Positions 54,044-63,583 of a DNA stretch of 64,000 bases are shown here, piece by piece. The notes beneath the pieces were generated by a model. It was given only the letters and a program-made list of their open reading frames with translations, was not told where the DNA came from and did not search any database. The stretch comes from CADEED01 sp039931065 (GTDB taxonomy: Bacteria > Pseudomonadota > Gammaproteobacteria > Steroidobacterales > Steroidobacteraceae). The DNA lies in the NCBI GenBank assembly GCA_039931065.1, contig JBDTSP010000004.1:185608-249607 (forward strand), given 5' to 3'. Each line of letters begins with the position of its first letter. The first letter of the stretch is position 1. A program made the translations under genes and the position numbers.

Positions 54044-55182
54044 GGCTTCTTCTTCGTTCGGACCGGCGGCACGGTCGGCGGCTTCGCCGGCAGCACCTTC
54101 ATCTGGTTAGGCGCGGGTTGCGTGCAGTTGAAACTGAAGTTCTGCACGTTTGATTCGAACTTGATGTTCTTGCCCACGATCTGGTAGGTGCCGTGAAAAT
54201 CCTTGTTGGATTGCGGCGCGGCGAAAGTGCCGCTGGCCGGCCCGCTCGGCGCCGGTGTCGGCTGAGTGAAGCCGCCGCTCGAGGGCTTGCCAAAATCGAT
54301 GAAGTCGCTGAAAAAGGCAGTCTTCGACTGGTCCGTCTTCACGCTGCGCCAGGGCGTAGTTCCACCCTTGTTGTTGCGATAGAAGAAGGTGACGTTCGTG
54401 TTGATCGCGTCGGTTTCGATCACGCCCGAAAGCGTGACGCCGCAGGGCCCGCTGCCGCCGGTCTTCGGCAGGATCGCCAGATTCGCCTGCACGACGTGCA
54501 CTCCGTAGGTGAGGTCGTCCACCGGCGTCTTGGGTTTTTGCGGCGCCGCCAGGTCATTCACCATTTTCTTGCCGCAGGTGATGTTCACCTTCCCCGGCGC
54601 CTGCATCGAGTAGCTCGGTTGGCCGGACGAATCGAACCCGGCACCGTGGGAGCGCCCGTCATCGTTGCAGCGCAGGATGCCTTCGACCTGGCCCAGCACC
54701 ACGCCATTCAGTTTCCAGTCGCGCGACATCACCTTGCTGGCGGTCCAATGATGCGCATTCATCTGTTGGGCGAGGTTCGCGTTGCAGGCGTCGACCACCA
54801 CCTTCTTCCAGTTCGCGTGCCACGCAATCGGGGTCAGCGAATACGGCACCAGCACCGGCCGCAGGGAGAAATGCTTTTCGTAGTCGCGTAGTTCGCTGAC
54901 GTCGATCGGCGAATCCGATCCGGGCCAATTGAGCGCCCGCATCGTCGCGTCGTGAACCGTCTCATCACCCTTGCAGTAGCCGGAGGCCTGCATGCTGAGT
55001 GGATAGGTCTTGCCTGAGATGGCGTCGTAGCTCTGCCCATCCGAGCTCACGACCTTCACGTCGCCGGTGAACTTCTGGCTGATGAGGATGCCGGGACGTG
55101 CCGCGTATGCGGCAGCCGGGAGTACCAGCAGCGCGGACGCGATAAATGCGATATGCGGCTGCCTGGTTTGATTGCTGTCCAT
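54040..55182 (-). CDS. Secreted protein of unknown function, first gene of the ECF/S8 operon
   Basis: A 380-aa exported protein. ATG at 55182 is preceded by GGAGG; a weaker in-frame ATG (55194) is upstream. The signal peptide ends AAAYA. The mature part has several cysteines (SGYCKGDETVH, VDACNAN, LRCNDDG, ITCGKKM, GPCGVTL) and a proline-rich basic tail ending RTKKKP. No recognisable domain. The 159-bp region upstream probably carries the operon promoter. Confidence 0.72.
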   Translation of the reverse strand: MDSNQTRQPHIAFIASALLVLPAAAYAARPGILISQKFTGDVKVVSSDGQSYDAISGKTYPLSMQASGYCKGDETVHDATMRALNWPGSDSPIDVSELRDYEKHFSLRPVLVPYSLTPIAWHANWKKVVVDACNANLAQQMNAHHWTASKVMSRDWKLNGVVLGQVEGILRCNDDGRSHGAGFDSSGQPSYSMQAPGKVNITCGKKMVNDLAAPQKPKTPVDDLTYGVHVVQANLAILPKTGGSGPCGVTLSGVIETDAINTNVTFFYRNNKGGTTPWRSVKTDQSKTAFFSDFIDFGKPSSGGFTQPTPAPSGPASGTFAAPQSNKDFHGTYQIVGKNIKFESNVQNFSFNCTQPAPNQMKVLPAKPPTVPPVRTKKKP

Positions 55183-55341
55183 GTAAACCTCCATTCCGAT
55201 GTCGTCGGTCAGAGGTCTGTCGGAACCTCCTGCCCAACGGTTCAATCGGCGCGGCGGGAGTGTGGAAGCGTGCGGGTGCGCGGCTGCACACCCGGGCATG
55301 GGTTGCCCGTGACGAAAAGCTGTGTTAGCGGGCGGCCGGAA
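55183..55341. promoter_or_regulatory. Intergenic region upstream of the ECF/S8 operon
   Basis: A 159-bp non-coding gap separates the response-regulator stop and the operon start, both transcribed leftward. Likely promoter of the operon. No conserved box could be assigned from sequence alone. Confidence 0.35.
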
Positions 55342-56007
55342 TCAGCCGCGGTCGATGAGACCCAGGCGCGAAGCTTCGTAGATGGCTTCGCTGCGCGAGT
55401 TGACCGCGAGCTTCTCGTAGATGTGTTTGGTGTACGAGGCGATGGTGTTGGCGGAAAGCGTGAGCATCTGCGCGATTTCCGCGTAGCTGAAACCTTTCGC
55501 GGCGAGGCTCAGCACCTCCTGCTCGCGCGCGGTCAGCCGGTTGTCGGCGGCGGGAGTCTGCGCCGGCAGCGGCTGGAACAGCCGAATCAGGTGACGGGCG
55601 ATCGCCGGTGAAATCGGCGATCCGCCGTCGAGCAACATCTGGATCGCCGCCCCGATCTCGTGTGTCGGATCGTCCTTCAATAGATAGCCGGTGGCGCCGG
55701 CCTTGATGGCGCGGACCACGCGGCGTTCGTCGCCGAACAAGGTGATCACCATGATGGGCAGACCGGCATGGCGCGTGGCGGCCTCGGCAATCACGTCGAG
55801 GCCACTGCCGTCCGGCAAGCCGAGATCCGCCAGCAACACGTCGGGCCGGCCCTGGCGCAGCGCCGCCCGGATCTCGGCGCAACTGCCCACGGCGACCTCG
55901 ACCTTGAAGCCGCCGTGCGCCCGCATGCGTTCGCACAGCGACTGCCGCGTCACCGCGTCGTCCTCGACGATATAGACCGTGCGCAAACGAACGTCTCCGG
56001 GCTTCAT
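55342..56007 (-). CDS. NarL/LuxR-type response regulator
   Basis: A 221-aa regulator. The receiver domain has acidic Glu/Asp residues in VYIVEDDAVTR and the phospho-acceptor Asp61 in LLADLGLPDGSG. The C-terminal GerE-type HTH is LTAREQEVLSLAAKGFSYAE, then IAQMLTLSANTIASYTKHIY. It overlaps the sensor kinase by 4 nt. It lies just upstream of the ECF/S8 operon in the same direction and could control it. Confidence 0.93.
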   Translation of the reverse strand: MKPGDVRLRTVYIVEDDAVTRQSLCERMRAHGGFKVEVAVGSCAEIRAALRQGRPDVLLADLGLPDGSGLDVIAEAATRHAGLPIMVITLFGDERRVVRAIKAGATGYLLKDDPTHEIGAAIQMLLDGGSPISPAIARHLIRLFQPLPAQTPAADNRLTAREQEVLSLAAKGFSYAEIAQMLTLSANTIASYTKHIYEKLAVNSRSEAIYEASRLGLIDRG

Positions 56008-58055
56008 TCCACGAGACTACTGTGCGCCTGCCCAAAGCCCGGTGCGCTCCCGTGTTCACGGGCTTGTTCCGGCGCCGCCTGTTTGCTAGGCAGTTCCAGC
56101 GGCAGTTCGAGCCGCACGGTCGTCCCTTTTGGATCGGAGGCGATGTGCAGACTGCCGCCGAGCAACGCCGCGCGCCGATGCATGCCGGCGATGCCGCGGC
56201 CGGTGCCCTCGCCGCGCTCCGCCCCGAAGCCACCGCCCTCATCGCTGACCTCGACCACGACCTGGGCGCCTCGTGCGCCCTGCTCGGTGCGCGCGGCCAC
56301 GCCAATACGTTTCGTGCCGGAGTGTTTGAGCGTATTCGCGATGGCTTCCTGAACGATGCGCGTGATCTCGAGCACGTGTTTCGGACCGAGCTGCGGCAAC
56401 ATCGGCATGTCGCCGACCTGCCAGCGCATCTCGACACCGGCCTGCGCCAGGCGCCGCGACATGCGAACGCGCAGTGTGCCGAGCACGCTCGCCAGATCGC
56501 CATCCACCGGCTCGATCGAGTCGATCATGATCCGCAGCTCGTCGAGACAGGTGCGCAGCGATTCTTCGATCGGCGCAAGTTCGGGGCGCGACGACGCGAT
56601 GGCCAGTGCCTGCACCAGCTGGCCGCCGATGCCGTCGTGCATGTCCTGCATGATGCGTTCGCGTTCGGCCGACAACGCCTGCTCGCGTTCGAGGTCCTTG
56701 ACGCGGCCGAGATTCAATTCGAGCTCGCGCGATTTTTCGGTCACGCGCAGCTCGAGCGCGTCCTTCGCGCGTTCGCTCTCTTCCAGCGCGTTCACGAAAC
56801 GGCGCAGCAGGATGGCCGCGAAAACCAGCAACACCGGCGCCGCGACATAGGTGAAATACAGGTTCCCGCGCAGGATACCCACATCAACCAGCGCATCGCG
56901 CAGCGCGACCACGCTTCCGAGCCATGAAACCAGCGCGACTACTTTTACCTCAGTATCCGGATTGCGGTAGTTTGCCCACAGCAGCAGCCCGAGTTGATAG
57001 AAGCCGATGGCAACCGAGACCGGCATCCAGACGAAGCCGTAAAACCACGGCTCGGGTTGTCCGAGAACGCCCATGAGCAACGCAAGCGTGCCGACGCCGA
57101 ACACCGTCCATGCCAGCAGGAGTTTTTCGAACTTCGGCCTGCTGATGCCGAGATAACGAAGAATGAACATCGCCGCGCAGATCGCGTACAGACCGATGGC
57201 GCTGCCCTGGACGCTCTCCCAGCGCGGCGGCGGATCGAACCAGGCGCGCGGCATTTCCAGCATCTGGATGTGGATGCCCCAGAAGATGAGCATGAGCGAA
57301 AACCAGCCGAAGGCGCCTTCGCGGCGGCGTAGCGCGAACATCACGGCCATGATCAACGCGACCACGAACATCGCCATCGACAGGACCTGCTTGACCGTGA
57401 CCAGCATGGCGCGCGTGAATTTGTAGGCGGGCTCTATCTGCTGCGCCGGCGCCACATAGATCTGGCCGATCCTCGGGCCCCAGGTCTTGGTGACCACATG
57501 TACTTCGAGCAGGTTCTCGCCCTGATGCAGCAAACGCGCGGGAAAGGTGAAGTTCAACGGGCGGCGGTGGCGCGGGATCGGTTCGACCATCGGCCCACCA
57601 TCGCCGACGAACTCGCCGTTCACGAACATCGCGACGTTCGCGAACGGCTTCGGTAGATAGACAGACCAGAGTCCGGCGGGCGCGGCGCCGGCGTCGAACC
57701 TGAGGCGGAACCAGCCGCTCGCGGCCGCATTCCCCGCGGGCGCGGGCCCGGAGTAGCCGAGCTCGACCGGTTGCCAGCCCGTGGCGGGGAGGTCAATCGG
57801 CAGCGTTACGGTCGAGGTGAAATACTCAGCCGCGGCGATGCGCGCAACCGGTGGCTGACCGCGCGACTCGAATGCCCGGTCGAGCGGGACGATGAGCAAC
57901 ACCGGCGCGAACAAGGCGGCCAACCAGAACACCAGCCGGCCATGCCGCAATCGGCCTGGCGCCGGGGCGGGGGTAAGTTGCGTTTGGGTCGTGGCGTCCA
58001 AGCCGGCGATGCTACACAAGACCGGGCGTGGGCGGTTGCCCGGATCCAGGCGCAT
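56004..58055 (-). CDS. 7TM-type sensor histidine kinase (HisKA_3)
   Basis: A 683-aa kinase. One N-terminal transmembrane helix (about 42-60) precedes an extracytoplasmic galactose-binding-like beta domain (about 80-205, VYLPKPFANVAMFVNGEFVG). Seven transmembrane helices (about 215-420) follow, then a coiled coil (about 422-465), a HisKA_3 dimerisation helix with phospho-acceptor His473 (RIMQDMHDGIGGQL) and an HATPase domain (IVQEAIANTLKHSG, DEGGGFG). This is the 7TMR-DISM layout. The start at 58055 is the first ATG; a later start is possible. Confidence 0.88.
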   Translation of the reverse strand: MRLDPGNRPRPVLCSIAGLDATTQTQLTPAPAPGRLRHGRLVFWLAALFAPVLLIVPLDRAFESRGQPPVARIAAAEYFTSTVTLPIDLPATGWQPVELGYSGPAPAGNAAASGWFRLRFDAGAAPAGLWSVYLPKPFANVAMFVNGEFVGDGGPMVEPIPRHRRPLNFTFPARLLHQGENLLEVHVVTKTWGPRIGQIYVAPAQQIEPAYKFTRAMLVTVKQVLSMAMFVVALIMAVMFALRRREGAFGWFSLMLIFWGIHIQMLEMPRAWFDPPPRWESVQGSAIGLYAICAAMFILRYLGISRPKFEKLLLAWTVFGVGTLALLMGVLGQPEPWFYGFVWMPVSVAIGFYQLGLLLWANYRNPDTEVKVVALVSWLGSVVALRDALVDVGILRGNLYFTYVAAPVLLVFAAILLRRFVNALEESERAKDALELRVTEKSRELELNLGRVKDLEREQALSAERERIMQDMHDGIGGQLVQALAIASSRPELAPIEESLRTCLDELRIMIDSIEPVDGDLASVLGTLRVRMSRRLAQAGVEMRWQVGDMPMLPQLGPKHVLEITRIVQEAIANTLKHSGTKRIGVAARTEQGARGAQVVVEVSDEGGGFGAERGEGTGRGIAGMHRRAALLGGSLHIASDPKGTTVRLELPLELPSKQAAPEQAREHGSAPGFGQAHSSLVE

Positions 58056-58066
58056 TTGACCAACGG

Positions 58067-58095
58067 AAAACGGCGCCGGTCGCGAACCGGCGCCG
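58067..58095 (-). terminator. Rho-independent terminator of the FG-GAP gene
   Basis: A 10-bp perfect GC stem (58071-58080 with 58086-58095) has a 5-nt loop. On the minus strand it is followed by TTTTCC. It lies 20 nt past the stop of the FG-GAP gene. Confidence 0.85.
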
Positions 58096-58114
58096 TGTCC
58101 ATCGCTTCGCCTAA

Positions 58115-59962
58115 CTAGTAGAGGTAAACCGACCCCGCCTGCGGCGCGCTGTCGTCGTTCGGGCGGTTGCCGATGTTGGCGTCCGTGCCGGCCCCTTGCG
58201 CGCTGCTGTCATCCGTCGTGCCCACTGCGAGAGTTCCACCATCGGCGCTCAAGCTGACACTGCCGCCATAGAAGTCGCTCGGGCCACTCGGGTCACCCTT
58301 TAGATAGTTGCGCTGGCTCCACTCGTCATGGCTGCGGGTGAAGACATACACCGCGCCCGCCTGCAGCACGCTGTCGTCGAGCTGATTGCCGCCGATACCG
58401 GCCGCCCCGCTGGCTTCGGCCGGCGCACCGACCGCCAGCACATCGCCGCTGTCGCTGAACGCCAGATCGAAGCCAAAGAAGTCGTTGGCCTGCGCATTGG
58501 ACGCCTTGATATAGGCCTGCTGCGACCAGCCGGCCTTTGCCCGCTGGAATACGAACACGGCCCCGGCAGTCGCCGCGTTGGTATCCGCATCGTCGCCGTC
58601 TATGCCCGTGGCGGCGCTGCCTTCGAGCGGCGCGCCGATCGCAACCGTCGTGCCGTCGGCGTTGATTGCCACCGCGTTGCCGATTCGCAGGTTTGCGATC
58701 GCCTGCGAGGCTTTGAGGAACGCACTCTGCGCCCAGACGCCCTTTTCTTCGGCGAAGATGTAGGCGGCGCCGGATTGCGGGCGGTTGTTGTTGGTCTGCG
58801 CTCCGTCCACACCGGTGGCACCGCTGCTCTCCCCGGGCGCGGTGACGGCGAGGGAGTGCCCATCGCGGCTCAGTGCCAGCGCGACCCCGAAGTTGTGGCC
58901 GGCCCCCGACCATGAAGATTTCACGTAGGCCTTCTGCGTCCACGCGGCGCCGCTGCGGTTGAATAGATAGGCGGCGCCGGCGTCGTCGGCGAGGTTCGTG
59001 TTCTGGAACCCGTCGATGCCATTCACCGAGCTGTCCTCGCGCGGGGCGCCGACCGCCAGGACGTTGCCGTCGCCGCTCAATGAGACTGCGTAACCGAAGT
59101 CATCGGACGCTTCCGCGTTCGAGGCCTTGAGGTAAGCCTGCCGCGTCCACTCGCCTGTCGTACGCGTGTAGATGAACACCGCACCCGCGCGGGTCGCGGA
59201 GTTGTCGTCGAGGTCTCCGTTGATGCCGGTGGCGGCACTGTCTTCGTAGGGCATGCCGACCGCGAGCGTGTTGCCGTCCTGGCTCAAGGAAAGCGACCAG
59301 CCGAATCGGTCGTCGGCATCGATAGCGGGAGCCTTGAGGTAGGTGCGGAAAGTCCACTGGTTGGCGACCTCACGCGAGAAGAGATAGACGGCGCCGGCCC
59401 GATCCACCGAGTTGTCGGTGACGACTACGCCATTGCCGTCTTCGAACGGCGCCGAGATCGCCATCGTCTGGCCATCGCCGCTCAACGCGACCCGGTAACT
59501 GAAGAAATCCGCGGCCTCCGTGTTGGTCGCCTTGAAGTAGCCGGTGGAATCGTGCTGAGACCCGAGGACCGGGCCGAGCACTTTCGAGGCGGTGCAGCCC
59601 GCCGCGTTGCAGGCCTCGACGCGGTAGTTGAGATTCATCCAGTCGATGAGATGCGCGGAAAGCGGCATGTCCGCCGTTGTCTGCGCCGCCGGGATGTTGT
59701 CGCCCCACGGCGAGAAGAGCGAGAACGCGGTTGACGCGCGCATCACGCGGTAGGAAGTTGCGCCCGGTACGGCGTCCCACTGCAGGTGCAGGCGCTTGGT
59801 GAAAAACTCCTGAGTGACCGCGGGGGCCGCCGGCGGCGTGATGGGTGCGGGCGCAGGCGCGGCGCTCTGCGCGGATCCACCGCCGCCACCACAGGCGGAT
59901 AGTGCGGCAAACGAGATGACCACGGCAGCGTGGCCGGCAAGGTTGCTGAATGCTTTGTTCAC
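58115..59962 (-). CDS. FG-GAP repeat beta-propeller lipoprotein
   Basis: A 615-aa protein with a lipobox (LSAC, Cys24) followed by a polyglycine/proline linker. An FN3-like segment (LQWDAVPGATSYRVMRAS) is next, then seven FG-GAP-type blades, each with the form FGxxLxLSxDGxxLAVGAP then GAVYLFxR (for example DRFGWSLSLSQDGNTLAVGM). Seven blades fit an integrin-alpha-like propeller on the cell surface, often calcium binding. Partner unknown. Monocistronic, with its own terminator. Confidence 0.88.
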   Translation of the reverse strand: MNKAFSNLAGHAAVVISFAALSACGGGGGSAQSAAPAPAPITPPAAPAVTQEFFTKRLHLQWDAVPGATSYRVMRASTAFSLFSPWGDNIPAAQTTADMPLSAHLIDWMNLNYRVEACNAAGCTASKVLGPVLGSQHDSTGYFKATNTEAADFFSYRVALSGDGQTMAISAPFEDGNGVVVTDNSVDRAGAVYLFSREVANQWTFRTYLKAPAIDADDRFGWSLSLSQDGNTLAVGMPYEDSAATGINGDLDDNSATRAGAVFIYTRTTGEWTRQAYLKASNAEASDDFGYAVSLSGDGNVLAVGAPREDSSVNGIDGFQNTNLADDAGAAYLFNRSGAAWTQKAYVKSSWSGAGHNFGVALALSRDGHSLAVTAPGESSGATGVDGAQTNNNRPQSGAAYIFAEEKGVWAQSAFLKASQAIANLRIGNAVAINADGTTVAIGAPLEGSAATGIDGDDADTNAATAGAVFVFQRAKAGWSQQAYIKASNAQANDFFGFDLAFSDSGDVLAVGAPAEASGAAGIGGNQLDDSVLQAGAVYVFTRSHDEWSQRNYLKGDPSGPSDFYGGSVSLSADGGTLAVGTTDDSSAQGAGTDANIGNRPNDDSAPQAGSVYLY

Positions 59963-60020
59963 GACGATCTCCTTGAGGTTGGTTGTGAACCTCAGTCGGA
60001 GCCGTCGTCACACCGGTTCA

Positions 60021-60098
60021 AAAGGGGACATTCCGAGTTAACGGGAAAGTTGATGCGCGGACGCATCAACTTTCCCGTTAACTCGGAATGTCCCCTTT
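60021..60098. repeat. REP-like palindrome F with 37-bp perfect arms
   Basis: Arm 60021-60057 is perfectly complementary to 60062-60098, with a 4-nt loop CGGA. The outer block AAAGGGGACATTCCGAGTTA is a variant of the AAAGGGGACATG block of palindrome B. The right end covers two bases of the hutF stop codon (60097-60099). Confidence 0.95.
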
Positions 60099-61482
60099 AG
60101 TTGTTTTGGAGCACTTTCGAGATCGCGGCGCGGAATCTTTGGGCAATGGCCTCGCGGGCCATGTGTGCGCCGTTCGCGACCACCTTCCTGCCTGCGCGCC
60201 ATACGCCGTCAATGCTGCTGCCACCGGCAAAGATGAAACTGTCCAGCAACGCATCACCCCGCCGCTCGACGAGCATGGGTGAATGCACGTCGAGCGAAAT
60301 GAAGTCCGCACTGGCGCCCGCAACCAACCCTGCGCCCTGCACTCCCAGCGCCTGCGCGCCACCGCGAACCCCGCCATCGAACAACGCGCGGCCGGTCGAA
60401 GGCAGACCGTCGGCCGCCACGACATTGCGCGCGCGATCGCGTAAACGCTGGCTGTACTCCAGCAAGCGCAACTCCTCGCTCACATCGATGCGCACGTTCG
60501 AATCGGTGCCGATGCCGAACTCGCCGCCGGCACGGATGTACTGCGACGCGGGTGAAATTCCGTCCCCGAGGTTCGCCTCGGTGATCGGGCAGAACCCCGC
60601 AACCGCGCCGCTGCGCGCCAGCCCCGCGATCTCCTCCGCCGTCTGGTGCGTGGCGTGGATCAGGCACCAGCGACTATCTACCTGCGCATTGTCCAGCAGC
60701 CATTGCACCGGCCGCGCACCCGACCAGGCCAGGCAGTCTTCGACCTCGCGCACCTGTTCCGCGGCGTGAATGTGGATCGGGCCAGCCGGTACTAGTTCGA
60801 TCACGGCTGCCAATTGTTCCGGCGTGACGGCGCGCAGGCTGTGCGGAGCGATCCCGACGACGGCGTCGGTCAATGGCGCAACCACCGCGACCGTCGCATC
60901 CAGCAAACAGGCGAAGCCGTCGGCATTGTTCACGAAGCGGCGTTGCCCGGCGGTCGGCGGCACGCCGCCAAACCCGCCCTGCGCGTAAAACACCGGCAGC
61001 AGCGTGAGCCCGATGCCGCTCGTCACCGCCGCCGCCGCCATGCGCCCCGCCATCTCCGCCACATTCACATACGGCTTGCCGGCCGGATCGTGATGCACGT
61101 AATGAAATTCACCCACCCGCGTGAAGCCGCTCTCGAGCATCTCCACATACGCCTGCGCCGTGATTGCTTCGAGATCGTCCGGCGTCATGCGCTGCACGAA
61201 GCGATACATGAGCTCGCGCCAGCTCCAGAAGTTATCGGCGTCGGGCCCGCGGTATTCCGTGAGGCCGGCCATCCCGCGCTGGAACCCGTGGCTATGGACG
61301 TTCGACATGCCGGGCAAAGCCAGCGACACGGGCTCATCGCCGGGCTGCGAGCGCGCATCGCGTTGCACGCTGACGAACCGTCCGTGGGCGATTTCGACAC
61401 GGACGTTCGCGGCCCAGCCATCCGGCAACAAGGCTGCGGTGAAGAAAAGCGCGCGAGATGCAGGCTGCAACGACTGGGTCAT
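60097..61482 (-). CDS. hutF: Formimidoylglutamate deiminase
   Basis: A 461-aa amidohydrolase that deaminates N-formimidoyl-glutamate to N-formylglutamate in the five-step histidine breakdown route. Metal-binding motif MSNVHSHGFQRGMAGLTEYR, then IHIHAAEQ, LIHATH and GIGTDSNVRIDVSEELRLLE as in HutF. Divergent from hutI, with a 62-bp shared promoter region. The stop lies in palindrome F. Its product is the substrate of HutG encoded opposite. Confidence 0.94.
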   Translation of the reverse strand: MTQSLQPASRALFFTAALLPDGWAANVRVEIAHGRFVSVQRDARSQPGDEPVSLALPGMSNVHSHGFQRGMAGLTEYRGPDADNFWSWRELMYRFVQRMTPDDLEAITAQAYVEMLESGFTRVGEFHYVHHDPAGKPYVNVAEMAGRMAAAAVTSGIGLTLLPVFYAQGGFGGVPPTAGQRRFVNNADGFACLLDATVAVVAPLTDAVVGIAPHSLRAVTPEQLAAVIELVPAGPIHIHAAEQVREVEDCLAWSGARPVQWLLDNAQVDSRWCLIHATHQTAEEIAGLARSGAVAGFCPITEANLGDGISPASQYIRAGGEFGIGTDSNVRIDVSEELRLLEYSQRLRDRARNVVAADGLPSTGRALFDGGVRGGAQALGVQGAGLVAGASADFISLDVHSPMLVERRGDALLDSFIFAGGSSIDGVWRAGRKVVANGAHMAREAIAQRFRAAISKVLQNN

Positions 61483-61544
61483 GGGGCGGCATTATTGCAC
61501 CTGGCGCTCTGGCGGCCCGGACGACTCATCTATAAGGTGCCGCC

Positions 61545-62753
61545 ATGCGCTGTGACCGCATTTGGCGAAACGCCCGACTCGCGACGCTCGCGCCCGGCCG
61601 CGCAGGACTGGGAACGGTCGACGACGGCCTGCTCGCCTGCCGCGACGGACTCCTGATCTATGCAGGCCCGGCCGCCGAAGCACCGGCGGGGCTCGAAGCC
61701 CTGCAGGTGGAAGATTGCCAGGGCCGCTGGATCACACCCGGCCTCATCGACTGCCACACCCACCTGGTCTACGCCGGCAATCGCGCCAACGAATTCGAAC
61801 AGCGATTGAACGGCGTTTCGTACGAGGCGATTGCGCGCAGCGGTGGCGGCATTCTCGCCACCGTCAATGCCACCCGCGCGGCGAGCGAGTCACAGCTGGT
61901 GGCCGAATCGTTGCCGCGGCTCGATGCCCTGCTCGCCGAAGGCCTCACTACTCTCGAAGTGAAATCCGGTTATGGCCTGTCGCTCGAGCACGAGCGCCGC
62001 CAGCTTCGAGCCGCGCGCGCATTGGCGGTGCAACGATCCGTCACGGTGACCACGACCTGTCTTGCCGCCCACGCGACGCCGCCCGCGTTCACCGGCCGGC
62101 CGGACGACTACATCACGGAGGTCTGCGATGTGATCATCCCGACCCTCGCGCAGGAAGGGTTGATAGACGCGGTCGACGCGTTCTGCGAGCGCATCGCCTT
62201 CACCCCGCAGCAGACGCGGCGCGTGTTCGAAGCCGCGCGGGCCAACAACCTGCGCGTCAAGCTGCATGCCGAGCAGATCTCCAACAGCGGCGGCGCGCAT
62301 CTGGCCGCGCAATTCAACGCGTTGTCAGCCGATCACCTGGAATTTGCCGATGAGGAAGACGTGCAGGCGATGGCCGCGGCCGGCACCGTGGCCGTGTTGC
62401 TGCCCGGCGCGTTCTACTTCCTGCGCGAAACCCGATTACCGCCGCTCGACCTGCTGCGCGCCCACAACGTACCGATGGCCATCGCGACCGACTGCAATCC
62501 CGGCACGTCGCCGCTCACCTCCCTGCTGCTCGCCATGAACATGGCCGCGACGATGTTTCGCATGAGGGTGGATGAATGCATCTTGGGGGTTACCCGCGCC
62601 GCCGCGCAGGCGCTGGGAATGACCGATCGCATCGGCACACTCGAAGCCGGCAAACAATGCGACCTTGCGATCTGGAACATCGATCGCCCAGCCGAGCTGG
62701 TCTATCGCATGGGTTCGAACCCGTTGCACATGCGCGTGTGGAGAGGTGCGTGA
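61545..62753 (+). CDS. hutI: Imidazolonepropionase
   Basis: A 402-aa amidohydrolase converting imidazolone-propionate to N-formimidoyl-glutamate. Metal site DCHTHLVYAGNRANEFEQRL, then ARSGGGILATV, KLHAEQISNSGGAHLA and ATDCNPGTSPLTSL are characteristic. The stop overlaps the GTG start of hutG (GTGA), so they are co-translated. Confidence 0.96.
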   Translation: MRCDRIWRNARLATLAPGRAGLGTVDDGLLACRDGLLIYAGPAAEAPAGLEALQVEDCQGRWITPGLIDCHTHLVYAGNRANEFEQRLNGVSYEAIARSGGGILATVNATRAASESQLVAESLPRLDALLAEGLTTLEVKSGYGLSLEHERRQLRAARALAVQRSVTVTTTCLAAHATPPAFTGRPDDYITEVCDVIIPTLAQEGLIDAVDAFCERIAFTPQQTRRVFEAARANNLRVKLHAEQISNSGGAHLAAQFNALSADHLEFADEEDVQAMAAAGTVAVLLPGAFYFLRETRLPPLDLLRAHNVPMAIATDCNPGTSPLTSLLLAMNMAATMFRMRVDECILGVTRAAAQALGMTDRIGTLEAGKQCDLAIWNIDRPAELVYRMGSNPLHMRVWRGA

Positions 62754-63583
62754 GCGGGCCGCACCACGAATGGCTGGCCGTGCATCGCGGCGATCTGCCG
62801 CTGGTGATCAGCTTTCCGCACACGGGCACGCATCTGCCGCCGGACATGGAAGACCAGCTGGTCTCACCCTGGCTGGCGCGCAAGGATGCCGACTACTGGG
62901 TCGACGTCCTCTATGATTTCGCGCGCGAGCTCGGCGCGACCACCATACGCACTTCGATTTCGCGCACCGTGATCGATATGAACCGCGACCCCACCGGCGC
63001 GTCACTGTACCCGGGCTACGCGACCACCGGTTTGTGCCCGCTGACAACCTTCGACGGCGAGTCGCTGTATCAGCGCGGCCGTGAACCCGACGCCGCCGAG
63101 ATCAAGCGCCGCGAGCAGCAATATTTCTGGCCCTACCACCAGGCGCTGGTGGACGAGACGCAACGGCTCGGCGGCCGGCACGGCAGCATGGTGTTGTACG
63201 ACGCGCATTCGATCCGCTCGCGGGTCGAGCGCATGTTCGAAGGCGAATTGCCGCAGTTCAACATCGGCACCGACAACGGCACGACCTGCGACCCCGCGCT
63301 CACGAATGCCATCGAGCGCGTCTGCGATGCCTCGGGAATGTCGCGCGTGACAAATGGCCGCTTCCGCGGTGGCTGGATCACGCGCCACTATGGCAACCCG
63401 CGCAGCGGCATCCATGCGCTGCAAATGGAGCTTGCCATGCGCGGTTACCTGCATGAGCCGGAGGAATTCACCGAGGACAAATGGCCGGCGCCGCTCGATG
63501 ACTGCCACGCCTCACTGTTGCGGATTGCGCTACGCGACATTCTCGACGTTTGCATTGCATTCGCGACTGGTAAATCCCCATGA
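62750..63583 (+). CDS. hutG: N-formylglutamate deformylase
   Basis: A 277-aa enzyme making glutamate and formate from N-formylglutamate, the last step. The GTG at 62750 overlaps the hutI stop. Motifs: VISFPHTGTHLPPDM, SRTVIDMNRDPTG, LYDAHSIRSRV and GGWITRHYGNP. The stop overlaps hutU (ATGA). Consistent with the HutF route rather than direct FIGlu hydrolysis. Confidence 0.95.
   Translation: MSGPHHEWLAVHRGDLPLVISFPHTGTHLPPDMEDQLVSPWLARKDADYWVDVLYDFARELGATTIRTSISRTVIDMNRDPTGASLYPGYATTGLCPLTTFDGESLYQRGREPDAAEIKRREQQYFWPYHQALVDETQRLGGRHGSMVLYDAHSIRSRVERMFEGELPQFNIGTDNGTTCDPALTNAIERVCDASGMSRVTNGRFRGGWITRHYGNPRSGIHALQMELAMRGYLHEPEEFTEDKWPAPLDDCHASLLRIALRDILDVCIAFATGKSP

Noticed and set aside
55325..56503. 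A 392-aa minus-strand frame spanning kinase and regulator
   Set aside because: It is in a different frame from the clear HATPase and receiver motifs and is Arg/Ala-rich noise.
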